Assembly (NCBI GenBank): GCA_017436245.1
Contig: JAFSDN010000044.1
Coordinates: 1-44,357 of the forward strand
DNA length: 44,357 bases
Direction of reading: 5' to 3'
DNA from: Clostridia bacterium
GTDB taxonomy: Bacteria > Bacillota > Clostridia > Monoglobales > Monoglobaceae
The notes beneath the pieces are model-generated. The model was not told the DNA's origin. It ran no database searches and saw only the letters and a list, made by a program, of their open reading frames with translations. This document shows, piece by piece, positions 18,139-26,922 of this stretch (positions within the stretch are counted from its first letter, which is position 1; each line of letters starts with the position of its first letter). Position numbers and translations under genes: made by a program.

Positions 18139-21100
18139 TTATTTCACCGTATAAATATCCATAATACTGTAACCAAGCTTCAACCGCCATCCTGCATTGA
18201 GATACGCAACGCTGTCTTTATATATCCCCACATAACGGTAGTTAGTGTCTTGATATTCTTCAGGTACGTGGTAAAGCACAAGTCCCGAATCCGCAGAACT
18301 GTCGTTACCGCCTGCAATGTCTTTCTGAGTGTATATAACAGCACCCTCCGACAAATCAGCATTATTCGAAAGAATCACCTTAAAGTTTCTTCGTCTTTCC
18401 AGATTAGGCTCGTTGGCGTTTTCCGCACAGTCAGCAAATGCAATTGTATCAATCTTTGCTCCGCCTGCTCCCAAATCATAGTACATATAAAGCACTTCTT
18501 TGGAATCCGCCGTCAGACCATTCCAGTAATGTTCATATGTTTGCAATGTGTTTTCACCGTTCAGTTGTCCCACCTGAGCTTTTGCAAGAGTGTCTGTTTC
18601 CGAACGCCACACCTTCGAGCCTCTGTTCCTGACTTCAAGATTTGCACGGCTTACACCTGCCTTATCACCATATGAATCAGTTGATACATTAACATTGATT
18701 TCCGCAATACCAAGCTTACCCATTCCGGATTCCTTTTCCACCAGAACATAGCGGAACGGCTTGGAACCCTCAAGTTTGTATGTGGAAGGATTTACTGTAT
18801 CTGCAACTATTGAACCCTGACCGTGCACCAACATCTTATCACTGAACTGTGAATCATTGGTGACATAGATTGAGTAATTTGATGCCGCCACAGCATCATT
18901 CATGGGCAAATATTCAATGGATTCAATGGGATATTCTGCGCCCAAATCAACCACAAAGTTATTCCGTTTTGCATCTGTTGCCGAACCGCTTTCATAATAT
19001 GTTGCAGGGTCGTTATCAACAGCACAAAAACCTCCGTGTCCTGCTGAGTTTGTAATTGTATACACCATGCTGTCCGATGCTGCATCCGTCAGCAAATTCC
19101 GGTTTTCGCAGTTGAAAATATATATACTGTTCATACGAAGCTGCAGCTTATCATCCGACGTATCCTGAGTGCCGTTATCATATTTCTTATCCTTATAAAA
19201 GCCTATATATTCATAAGCTTTGTTTCGGAACTGTTCAGGCACAGGATACAAAATCAAGCCCGAATATCCCTGTCCGGGAAGACCTGCAATTCCGTCCTGC
19301 ACCGTCAGAATGTCACAATCAGCTAAGTCGAACACCGGTTGTCCACCCGAAAGAACACATTCTCCCGATTCAAGACCGACAATTTTGAAATTGGATCTGA
19401 AATCAAACTGATTGGCACCTGTCCCCATGTCACCCGACTCGATTGCAATATGTGTAACATTTGAAGATTCCGAAAGCGGAACAACCAAGGATATACTGTC
19501 ATAAGCGGTTTGTGTAATTGCCTTTCCGCCCAAAACTGAATAAGCAAATGGTGCCGCAGTTTTGCCATTATGCGTACGGTATCCATATGCATTTTCGCTC
19601 AGATAATTCTGTTTTGTTGAAGATTCTCCACAAATACACGATGGCACATTAACCTTCAAATCCTTGATTGCCAAAGGGCCGTGACCAAAAGTCTTCTCCG
19701 CAACCACATAGCGGTATGATTTTCCATCGTTTACGGTGTATGTTGTGGCACAAGTTGTCGGAACAGCAATATTGGTTTTACGATGAATGTATGTCACATC
19801 TTCAGGCAAAAAATGCGGATTGTTTGACACATAAATATCAAACATTTTTGCCGCATCCTCGTTGGCAGGCAAGTATTCAATGGACTGAACAGGATATTCC
19901 TCTCCCAAATCAACAATAAAACGCTGTCTGTAACAGGACGCACCCGTGTCGGTTGATGCACCTTCGGTATATGCCTCCCAATAAGTTTCCTCATCATTAT
20001 CCACAGCCGCCTCCGGCAAATGCCCATCATTTGCAGAAGAAGCAAATACAGCCGATACTGCCGCCATATCCACGGAATCCGCAGATTTCGGAGCATCATT
20101 AGTTTGTTCCGTTATAATTGGCATTAATGAATCTTTCTCCCAAAGGAAAAACTTTGTTGTTTCAGTCTCGCCACTTTCATAAGAGCCTTCAGGGAAGCTT
20201 GCCCAAAGCTTTTGGGATACTCTCTTTGCATCAGTGGATTGAGCACCCAGCATTTTCCCACTGCTGTCATAGTCAGCCGCAACAAACAAATAGTCTTCAT
20301 TCTCCAAAAATTCACCCTTCACCGTTGCAACGTATCCACCGTTAACCGAATAAACATCCATCACTTTATCCACAGACGATATATCTTCAGAAATCAAATC
20401 CTTGATTTTCAGTTTCTGATGCTTGTTAAATACGCCAAAGTAACCCTGAGCACCAATACCGTTCTGCACCTCAACATTCAGAATCTCATTTCCATTCAAA
20501 TCAACCGTAACCATGTCTGTCATGTCTGCGGAGCTTACATTGATGTCAAAATGATTGAATTCGCCATAGGAAAAATCCAAATTTTCCACTGTGGCATAAT
20601 TGCTTCTTATTCCTGCCGACACCTTATACAGTTCAGCAACTTGGTTTTTAAAATTCAATTCATAATATGTATTTTTTTCATACAAACCGTTTCGCTCCAA
20701 ATCAGCCGTATGACTTCCGAAGATTAGTCCAATCCCATCAACCGCATCAGGTCGTTCTGCCCAAACATCAAAACTGATTTTACCAGTCATAGGTTTTCCA
20801 TACATATTTGCATCAAACCACGGTTGCACAGTTGTTATGCTGTTATATTGAGGAATCATCGTATTGGGATTACGTTTAACCCAAAAACCTTCCGATTCCT
20901 GCTCATACCTGACTGGCTCGGATGAAACATTAAGAGACCAAAAATCATATTTTCCCAAGGCTGTGTTCTTTACCGGAATGGTCACGGTGCTGCCGTATTT
21001 GATATTTGTAGGAACAGTTGTTATTTCTGCCCCGTCCGAAACCTCAAAATCTAATTCAAGCTGTGACAAATCCAAACCCAGAGGTAACGTCAGGAAAACT

Positions 21101-24072
21101 GTCTTGTTTGTTTTATCCATCTTCGTCTTGCCGTCTTTTACATACACATAAGTAATATCTGCGGCCAACTTTTGAGCTTCCAGAGCCTCATAGGCTTCTT
21201 CCAAATCCAGAACCGCCACAAATTTGTCGGCCTTTGTCTGAGGATTGGTTGCCTTTATGGCTTCATATTTTTCTTTAAATTGCTGGATTGCTTTTTCAGG
21301 ATATGAGCCGATGGCATTTCCAGCCTGTGCTTCACTGATCTTCTTGTCACACATCGTCAGCATTTCATCCCATTCAGGATGCTTCACCGAATCATATGCT
21401 CTTTCGATTTCGTCACGAAGGGCTGACTGTTCTTCAATTCTGCCGCCCGAAATGTCATCGGTACTGTTGCTTGTACTACTTAATCTATCAATATGGTATT
21501 GCAAGGTATACTTAAATTCAGGGGCATACAGCCATGGCAAATCGCCAAACCGTCCCGAATCCACAATATTGCTTGCCATTCCGATAAAATGCTGAACACG
21601 TCTTACCGCTTTTCCGTCGTATACACGCAAGCATGGGCTATGGGTATACGGACCTTTCATAAGCGGATATTCATTCTGAGGAACTCTTTCACGGATATAT
21701 TCAAATTCCTCGGTAAGTCCTGCATTCGCCATTATTCGCGCAGCTTCCTCAGGCGGATTTGTTGCATCAATTATATGACTGTTTTTAACAACGTGTGTTT
21801 CTTCTTCACGAAGTGAATTTGTCAGGTTATCAAACACCCCCACATCCGACCATACTCCGTCAATGGTACAGTTATACGAATATGTTGCAAAGTGAGCAGT
21901 TGTTGAGCTTTCAAGCACCACGTTATCCTTCCATGTGGTCTCTGTTGAACCGGCGTCCATATACATGGCAAAGCCCTGATTTCCGTCAATTCTGCTGATA
22001 TAGTTTCCAACAAGCTCATCCCCGGGCCCGTTGCCCAGATGATATATTCCGCCACCGTCATTGGTATATCTCATAACATTATGAATGCGATTATAATTCA
22101 CCTTGTTTCCTCCGCCTGTGGTCTGCGGTTCATTCCAGTTCCAACCAAAGGAAATTCCCGAATAAGGTGCATCGTAAATCTCATTATGTTCAATTACCAT
22201 ACCCTTTGTGTAATAGGCAAGTATTCCCAAACTCTGAGTATTTACCATTGCAGGTCTCTGAATGTAGTTGTTTGCAATGGTAATGTTTGTTGGTGCTCCT
22301 CGTTGTCCTGAGGGTTTCACATCATAACTATAAATCCAGATACCCGTAAGAGCAAAGGGTTCAAGCTTTGTTTTTCTGAGCATAACAAAGCGGTATTTGT
22401 TGTCTGTTCCGTTAATTGTGGTAATTATATTTGCAGGATTGGTAACAGTGCCAAGAACTTCATATTCCTCAAAATCCTTGTCATTTGACGCAAGCACCTC
22501 AAAGTTACTGCGTTCCGTATCGCTTACCTTTCCTGTCAACTGTCCGTTTTCAAAAGAAAGCCTGATGCTGTCAATTGAATATTCACTGTCAAGGTCAATC
22601 TTTATCCACGGAAAAATGCCCTTAGCAAGAACATTTTTCGTGCTACGCCAACCTCGTCCCGGAGTCAAAGACTGCTGAGCCGTGGCAGAATCGGACGTAT
22701 CAACGTATGAACCATAGTTACTTAATGCTCGCCATGATATTCCCAAAGGCTCACCGTACATATTGGACGCAGTATAGCCTTTTCGCCACATAATATTTGT
22801 GGGACCATCTGTTGTCGCAGGCTCCACAAAATCCATCTGCATTGCATTTCCAACGGTTATTGCCGATGAACCAAGGTCTGTGAACACATTTCCGATAATC
22901 TCACAGTTGTGAACGCCTTCGGGCAAGCAAAGTGCTGTTGATGTTTCACCAAAGAAACGGCAGGAATAAAAGTCCACTTCATCAGCCCACTTAACTTCAA
23001 CTCCGCCTTTGATGGCTCTGCCTTCAGAGCCGCCGCCCATGCTGTACATAACTTCGCCCTGACCGCCAACATAGCCGTGCTCCATGGCACTGAAGCTTGA
23101 ATGTGCAAAGCAAATATCCTCAAATCTTACGTTATGTATACGGTTGTCGTAGTCCACACCCGAAACCAGCATAAGCTGATCCTCCTGAGGACAAATCACC
23201 TCAGCTGTTGTCATATCTTCATCTGCTCTTGGCATATATGAAAGAATTTTTGTTTTTTTGTTAAAGTAAAATTCTCCCGGCTCATCAAGAAGCTCATAGG
23301 CATTATGAACCTCAAACTCAATTGCATAGCCAAAGTCTGCAGTGCCATGTGAGCTTTCCCCCGAAGAACTTACATTCTTTTCCCAAAAACCTTCTTCCAT
23401 AATCACTATAACATTATCCGCATTTTCAGGGTCGGGAATAATGTCCTGCACATTTCCGTACTGTGACTTCCATGTAACCGCCCAGTGAAGCTGAACATCC
23501 TCGGGATTTTCAAGAAATCCCAGCTGTGACTTGTTCACATAAAAGCCCGTCCATTTACCTTCTGCATCCTTGTAATTTCTTATACCCGAAATCTTGTTTT
23601 GAGTCTGAGCACGGACTCCCATTGCATCATCAACGTACAAATCTCTTGCAAATTTCAAATGCTCTGCCTTTGCGTGCCATATGCCATTTTCACCCTTCTG
23701 CCAGCCCGACACAATGCGTCCCCCCGAAATTACAGGCATATTGGCTCTGTCGCCTCGATAAATCACGTCATATCCGTTGCTTCCCGAATCCTCCGGGCGC
23801 AGTCTTATTCTGTCATCAAGCTCATATCTTCCGGAAGCAATATTAACTATAATATCACCCGTCATATTTTTATTGTGCTTCTGAACTTCCTGAACTGCAC
23901 GTTCCACAGTCAGGAACGGTGAATCTTCAGAGCCGTAATTCTGATCGTTCCCGTTCACGCTGACATAGAGTTCCATCTGTATACCGGTATTCTCGCTATC
24001 CGCAAGCACTTCTATCGGCAGCATACCAGTCATCATCAGAAACACAAGCAGTAAACTTTTCACTCTTGACAT
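18139..24072 (-). CDS. Giant secreted fusion: beta-helix (GH141-like) plus discoidin array
   Basis: A 1977-residue exported protein. The start is the ATG at 24072 (MSRVKSLLLVFLMMTGML), with AGGGG 8 nt upstream; it aligns with the start of the 1232-residue paralogue, so the upstream GTG at 24081 is not used. Residues 1 to about 1224 repeat the whole 12750-16448 protein: beta-helix with inserted discoidin, helical segment, Ig-like and jelly-roll domains ending FNKHQKLKIKD. The rest repeats the 664-3936 protein: short beta domain (about 1235-1330) and two discoidin pairs, ending GYSIMDIYTVK. So it is a head-to-tail fusion of two proteins that also exist separately in the next operon. No wall anchor is seen. 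It is transcribed alone from the promoter shared with araC and ends at a strong terminator. Hydrolase or lyase activity is inferred from the beta-helix only. Confidence 0.8.
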   Translation of the reverse strand: MSRVKSLLLVFLMMTGMLPIEVLADSENTGIQMELYVSVNGNDQNYGSEDSPFLTVERAVQEVQKHNKNMTGDIIVNIASGRYELDDRIRLRPEDSGSNGYDVIYRGDRANMPVISGGRIVSGWQKGENGIWHAKAEHLKFARDLYVDDAMGVRAQTQNKISGIRNYKDAEGKWTGFYVNKSQLGFLENPEDVQLHWAVTWKSQYGNVQDIIPDPENADNVIVIMEEGFWEKNVSSSGESSHGTADFGYAIEFEVHNAYELLDEPGEFYFNKKTKILSYMPRADEDMTTAEVICPQEDQLMLVSGVDYDNRIHNVRFEDICFAHSSFSAMEHGYVGGQGEVMYSMGGGSEGRAIKGGVEVKWADEVDFYSCRFFGETSTALCLPEGVHNCEIIGNVFTDLGSSAITVGNAMQMDFVEPATTDGPTNIMWRKGYTASNMYGEPLGISWRALSNYGSYVDTSDSATAQQSLTPGRGWRSTKNVLAKGIFPWIKIDLDSEYSIDSIRLSFENGQLTGKVSDTERSNFEVLASNDKDFEEYEVLGTVTNPANIITTINGTDNKYRFVMLRKTKLEPFALTGIWIYSYDVKPSGQRGAPTNITIANNYIQRPAMVNTQSLGILAYYTKGMVIEHNEIYDAPYSGISFGWNWNEPQTTGGGNKVNYNRIHNVMRYTNDGGGIYHLGNGPGDELVGNYISRIDGNQGFAMYMDAGSTETTWKDNVVLESSTTAHFATYSYNCTIDGVWSDVGVFDNLTNSLREEETHVVKNSHIIDATNPPEEAARIMANAGLTEEFEYIRERVPQNEYPLMKGPYTHSPCLRVYDGKAVRRVQHFIGMASNIVDSGRFGDLPWLYAPEFKYTLQYHIDRLSSTSNSTDDISGGRIEEQSALRDEIERAYDSVKHPEWDEMLTMCDKKISEAQAGNAIGSYPEKAIQQFKEKYEAIKATNPQTKADKFVAVLDLEEAYEALEAQKLAADITYVYVKDGKTKMDKTNKTVFLTLPLGLDLSQLELDFEVSDGAEITTVPTNIKYGSTVTIPVKNTALGKYDFWSLNVSSEPVRYEQESEGFWVKRNPNTMIPQYNSITTVQPWFDANMYGKPMTGKISFDVWAERPDAVDGIGLIFGSHTADLERNGLYEKNTYYELNFKNQVAELYKVSAGIRSNYATVENLDFSYGEFNHFDINVSSADMTDMVTVDLNGNEILNVEVQNGIGAQGYFGVFNKHQKLKIKDLISEDISSVDKVMDVYSVNGGYVATVKGEFLENEDYLFVAADYDSSGKMLGAQSTDAKRVSQKLWASFPEGSYESGETETTKFFLWEKDSLMPIITEQTNDAPKSADSVDMAAVSAVFASSANDGHLPEAAVDNDEETYWEAYTEGASTDTGASCYRQRFIVDLGEEYPVQSIEYLPANEDAAKMFDIYVSNNPHFLPEDVTYIHRKTNIAVPTTCATTYTVNDGKSYRYVVAEKTFGHGPLAIKDLKVNVPSCICGESSTKQNYLSENAYGYRTHNGKTAAPFAYSVLGGKAITQTAYDSISLVVPLSESSNVTHIAIESGDMGTGANQFDFRSNFKIVGLESGECVLSGGQPVFDLADCDILTVQDGIAGLPGQGYSGLILYPVPEQFRNKAYEYIGFYKDKKYDNGTQDTSDDKLQLRMNSIYIFNCENRNLLTDAASDSMVYTITNSAGHGGFCAVDNDPATYYESGSATDAKRNNFVVDLGAEYPIESIEYLPMNDAVAASNYSIYVTNDSQFSDKMLVHGQGSIVADTVNPSTYKLEGSKPFRYVLVEKESGMGKLGIAEINVNVSTDSYGDKAGVSRANLEVRNRGSKVWRSETDTLAKAQVGQLNGENTLQTYEHYWNGLTADSKEVLYMYYDLGAGGAKIDTIAFADCAENANEPNLERRRNFKVILSNNADLSEGAVIYTQKDIAGGNDSSADSGLVLYHVPEEYQDTNYRYVGIYKDSVAYLNAGWRLKLGYSIMDIYTVK
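21135..23970 (-). repeat. Long repeat, copy 2 (matches about 13510-16350)
   Basis: Second copy of the 2.8-kb direct repeat, inside the 1977-residue gene. Beyond its low-coordinate end the two proteins stay homologous but only at about half identity by eye, so the high-identity block has a sharp edge that does not follow a domain boundary exactly. Confidence 0.8.
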
Positions 24073-24111
24073 AATACACACCCCTTTGGTATTTTATAAT
24101 ATTCTGTTTTT

Positions 24112-24176
24112 ATTATATATTGACAATATGGTTAACACAATGTTATAATGTATTCATAATTTATCATTTTGTAATA
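24112..24176. promoter_or_regulatory. Divergent promoter region with shared AraC-type operator
   Basis: Minus strand: TATAAT at 24117-24112 drives the 1977-residue gene and lies 21 nt from the operator at 24139-24176, the same distance as in the GH4 promoter. Plus strand: TTGACA (24120-24125) and TATAAT (24144-24149), 18 nt apart, form a near-consensus promoter for araC. The araC -10 box lies inside the operator. A protein bound there could activate the minus-strand gene and repress its own. Confidence 0.75.
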
Positions 24177-24199
24177 CAAGAAAGGAATATTTTTTTCTT

Positions 24200-24973
24200 A
24201 TGGCAAAAAATATTATTATCCCCGACGAAAACCTAAACTCCCTGAATCCAGTGCGTTTTGGCTATGAAGCCTGCAAAAAATCCCATTCATACGGGCCAGC
24301 AATGCGCACGCATTGGCTTATTCATTTTGTTGTATCGGGATTTGGTTTTTTCAGAATTGAAGACCGGGAATATCACGTCTCTCCGGGTGAAATGTTCGTT
24401 ATTCCTTCCTTTGTTGAAGCATATTATGAAGCAGATTCAGAAAATCCCTGGAGTTACATCTGGATTGGATTTACCACCCCCGACAAACCACCAATTGCCC
24501 TTGATGATGTTATTTGTTGTCCGGAAGCTCTAAATATTTTCAATGCAATGAAGACATGCGAAGTCATGAACACGGGCATAAATGCGTTTTTAAGTGCAAG
24601 ACTCTGGGACTTGTTTTATTTGCTGATAAGCAAATCCGCGCCACAGCCCAATTACGTTGAAAGGGCATTAGACTATATTCACTCAGAATATACGAAGGAC
24701 ATCACCGTTGACCAGATTGCGCATTTTTTAAATATCAGCCGAGTATATCTCTCAACCATTTTTAAAGAAAAAATGGGCATTTCCCCCAAGCAGTATCTGC
24801 TGAATTACAGAATGAATATCGCTACAATTATGATGTCAAACCATCCGACAAGTATATCCATAATCGCCAATTCCGTAGGCTACAGTGATATTTATAATTT
24901 TTCAAAAATGTTCAAGCGTCATTATGGTGTATCACCAAAGAAATATATCGAACAACACAAAAAAAACAATTAA
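24200..24973 (+). CDS. AraC-family transcriptional regulator with cupin sensor domain
   Basis: A 257-residue regulator, the only plus-strand gene here. Residues about 20-100 form an AraC-type cupin sugar-sensing domain (HWLIHFVVSGFGFFRI, YHVSPGEMFVIPS). Residues about 160-255 hold two helix-turn-helix motifs (ITVDQIAHFLNISRVYLSTI and ISIIANSVGYSDIYNFSKMF), ending in the signature FKRHYGVSPKKYI. An AAAGGAA precedes the ATG by about 12 nt. It is divergent from the 1977-residue gene; the 38-bp element in their shared promoter reappears before the GH4 operon, so it probably activates both transcripts in response to a released sugar and controls itself. The ligand cannot be read from the sequence. 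Confidence 0.93.
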   Translation: MAKNIIIPDENLNSLNPVRFGYEACKKSHSYGPAMRTHWLIHFVVSGFGFFRIEDREYHVSPGEMFVIPSFVEAYYEADSENPWSYIWIGFTTPDKPPIALDDVICCPEALNIFNAMKTCEVMNTGINAFLSARLWDLFYLLISKSAPQPNYVERALDYIHSEYTKDITVDQIAHFLNISRVYLSTIFKEKMGISPKQYLLNYRMNIATIMMSNHPTSISIIANSVGYSDIYNFSKMFKRHYGVSPKKYIEQHKKNN

Positions 24974-25020
24974 AAAAATCAGCCTGCAAAAGCAATGTTT
25001 TGCAAGCTGATTTTTTATTT
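24974..25020 (+). terminator. Intrinsic terminator of araC
   Basis: Immediately after the TAA, aatcagc-c-tgcaaaa pairs with ttttgca-a-gctgatt around a 6-nt loop, followed by a T-rich run. A-runs on the other side allow use on both strands. Confidence 0.9.
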
Positions 25021-25048
25021 TCCATAAAACAAAAACATAAATTCAATT

Positions 25049-25091
25049 GTCCGTGCGAAATTTTCTGCCGTTGGCAGAAACGCACATGGAC
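25049..25091. repeat. Long interrupted hairpin between convergent genes
   Basis: An outer stem gtccgtgcg/cgcac-at-ggac encloses a perfect inner hairpin ttctgcc-gtt-ggcagaa. No T-run follows on either strand at the right place, so it is not a clear terminator. It lies in the gap between araC and yitT and looks like a mobile or dispersed intergenic palindrome. Confidence 0.5.
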
Positions 25092-25128
25092 GAAAAAAGC
25101 TGTATCCTTTTCTGCCCGCCGCAGGCGA

Positions 25129-25147
25129 GCGCCAAAGGCGCTTTTTT
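25129..25147 (+). terminator. Short GC-rich hairpin with T-run
   Basis: gcgcc-aaa-ggcgc followed by TTTTTT on the plus strand. The T-run overlaps the yitT stop codon, so it would act against plus-strand readthrough from araC. The preceding gccgcaggcgagc resembles dispersed intergenic repeats in Firmicutes. Confidence 0.6.
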
Positions 25148-26009
25148 ATCTGTATATGTAAAATCCATTTCCTAGAATCTTCTGCGATTCCGAGAATACT
25201 GTAAATGCCTGTGGGTCAATTTCCTCTATCCTCTTTTTGAAATCAATGGTTTCATGCTCCTTCAAAGCACAAAAAAGCATTTTTTTCTCTTCATTGGTGT
25301 ATGCACCCACAGCATCAATCACGGTAACACCTCTGTGTGAGCTTCCAACAAGAAAACTTGCAAGCTCGTCTCCTTTATCCGATATTATAAAAGCAATGGT
25401 GGAAAGATTAAGCCGTGCCACAAGCCAGTCAATGGCATAAGTGGAAACAAAAAGCGACAAAATACCAAAAAGAGTCAGGTTCACTTCTCTGAACACAATC
25501 AGAGCTGCCACAATAACCAATCCGTCAATCAGCATAAGCAGCTTACCGATTGGCATTTGAGGAAACTTATGCTGAACAAGTCTGCCGAGAATATCCGTTC
25601 CGCCGGTTGACGCCCCCGAAACCAACGCAAGCCCAATTCCGATGCCGTAAAGAACTCCTCCGAAAACCGTTGCAAGCAAAACATCGTTTGTAAGCGGAGG
25701 CAAATACGAAAACAACTGAACCATCAGCGAAAGCAGTCCTGCACCAAACAGAGTCTTTACCGTAAATTCCCATCCAAGCACCTTTAATCCTATAAGTAAA
25801 AGAATAATATTAAGCACACCAAAGGTCACGCCCGGAGGAAAATTCAGAGTGTGGTACAAAATCGTCGACACACCCGACATTCCACCGCCAACAACCTTGT
25901 TTGGCGTCAAAAAAAGACTTATTGCCGCAGAAGTAATAATAATACCCAAAACCGTAAAGAAAACATCTTTCACACTTTTTGCCATCCTGAAACCATTTTT
26001 TTGTGTCAT
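25146..26009 (-). CDS. YitT family membrane protein (DUF161/DUF2179)
   Basis: A 287-residue membrane protein. Five or six hydrophobic helices cover about residues 14-190 and include the family segments FLTPNKVVGGGMSGVSTILYH and GLALVSGASTGGTDILGRL. The C-terminal 80 residues form the soluble DUF2179 domain (HRGVTVIDAVGAYTNEEKKMLFCALK). The family is widespread in Firmicutes and its substrate is not established; anion or metabolite transport has been proposed. The ATG at 26009 has AAGGGA about 11 nt upstream; MAKSVKDVFF a few codons later is an alternative start. It seems to be a single-gene unit, separate from the glp operon above it. Confidence 0.9.
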   Translation of the reverse strand: MTQKNGFRMAKSVKDVFFTVLGIIITSAAISLFLTPNKVVGGGMSGVSTILYHTLNFPPGVTFGVLNIILLLIGLKVLGWEFTVKTLFGAGLLSLMVQLFSYLPPLTNDVLLATVFGGVLYGIGIGLALVSGASTGGTDILGRLVQHKFPQMPIGKLLMLIDGLVIVAALIVFREVNLTLFGILSLFVSTYAIDWLVARLNLSTIAFIISDKGDELASFLVGSSHRGVTVIDAVGAYTNEEKKMLFCALKEHETIDFKKRIEEIDPQAFTVFSESQKILGNGFYIYR

Positions 26010-26101
26010 ATGAGAAACATCCCTTCACATCTATAATCAGAATTTATTTCAACATAAGATACTTTACTACAAAATGGCTTTTTTTGCAATACTTTTTTTA
26101 A

Positions 26102-26124
26102 ATTTATTCACCAATTGAATAAAT
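26102..26124 (-). terminator. Weak AT-rich hairpin after the glp operon
   Basis: atttattca (26102-26110) pairs with tgaataaat (26116-26124), touching the TGA stop of the HAD gene. The following minus-strand bases are TTAAAAAAAG rather than a T-run, so intrinsic termination would be weak. Confidence 0.3.
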
Positions 26125-26909
26125 CATCCTTTAATGATTTCATATAATTCCTTAACATTTTTGAGCACGTATGTAGGATTTATTTTATATTTTTCAATAT
26201 CGGCTCTGGTACTTTCACCGCTGAGAACCATAACCGAGTCAATCCCCGCATTAAGTCCGCAGGCAATATCTGTATAAATTCTGTCACCTATGATAACCGT
26301 TTCATCCTTTGTGTAACCGGTCTTTCCCATTGCAAGAAGCACCATTTCAGGCTTGGGCTTGCCAATAAATTGTGGTCTGCGTTTTGTTGCATTATAAAGC
26401 ATATCGGCAACACTTCCGCAATCGGGCACATAGCCATAGGATGTGGGGCACACATAATCGGGGTTTGTTGCAATATAGTCAACACCTCTGCCAAGCAAAA
26501 CACAGGCATCCTCCAGCTTTTGGAATAAAAGCTGTGTGTCAAAGCCCATAACAAGACAGTCAATATCATCTTCAAGCCTATCGGTGATATTAAAACAACT
26601 GAGCTCATCCTTGAGTGAATCCGTACCGAAAACATATATTTTTTTGTACTGTTTTTTTGAAAGATAGATGGCTGTTGCCTGTGATGATGTTAAAAAATCA
26701 TCGGCAGTTGTTTCCACACCCAGGCTGTTCATTTTTTCAACATATTTATTTACGCTTTTTGAGGAATTATTTGTCAGAAACAAATACTTTCCGCCGACTT
26801 TTTTTATATACGAAAGAAACTCGTTAACACCGTCAAACAAATCATCGTCAAGATACAATGTTCCGTCCATATCAAGCAAAAAAAGTCTTTTTTTCTTTAA
26901 TTCTTCCAT
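26124..26909 (-). CDS. HAD-IIA (NagD-like) phosphatase
   Basis: A 261-residue cytoplasmic phosphatase. The catalytic motif LLDMDGTLYLDDD (Asp13 nucleophile, Asp15 acid/base) opens the protein. Motif II is LTNNSS, and GKPKPEMVLLAM plus VIIGDRIYTDI supply the Lys and acidic residues. Length and the class IIA cap fit NagD/p-nitrophenylphosphatase relatives, some of which dephosphorylate small phosphoesters such as glycerol phosphates. The ATG at 26909 is chosen because AAGGAG ends 9 nt before it. The gene starts 13 nt after the glpP stop and is the last gene of the operon, so a role in glycerol-phosphate or related phosphoester turnover is reasonable; the substrate is not known. Confidence 0.88.
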   Translation of the reverse strand: MEELKKKRLFLLDMDGTLYLDDDLFDGVNEFLSYIKKVGGKYLFLTNNSSKSVNKYVEKMNSLGVETTADDFLTSSQATAIYLSKKQYKKIYVFGTDSLKDELSCFNITDRLEDDIDCLVMGFDTQLLFQKLEDACVLLGRGVDYIATNPDYVCPTSYGYVPDCGSVADMLYNATKRRPQFIGKPKPEMVLLAMGKTGYTKDETVIIGDRIYTDIACGLNAGIDSVMVLSGESTRADIEKYKINPTYVLKNVKELYEIIKG

Positions 26910-26922
26910 ATCAAACATCTCC

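Noticed and set aside
24073-24081. GTG at 24081 as start of the 1977-residue protein
   Set aside because: It overlaps the ribosome site; the ATG at 24072 has correct spacing and matches the start of the paralogue at 16448.
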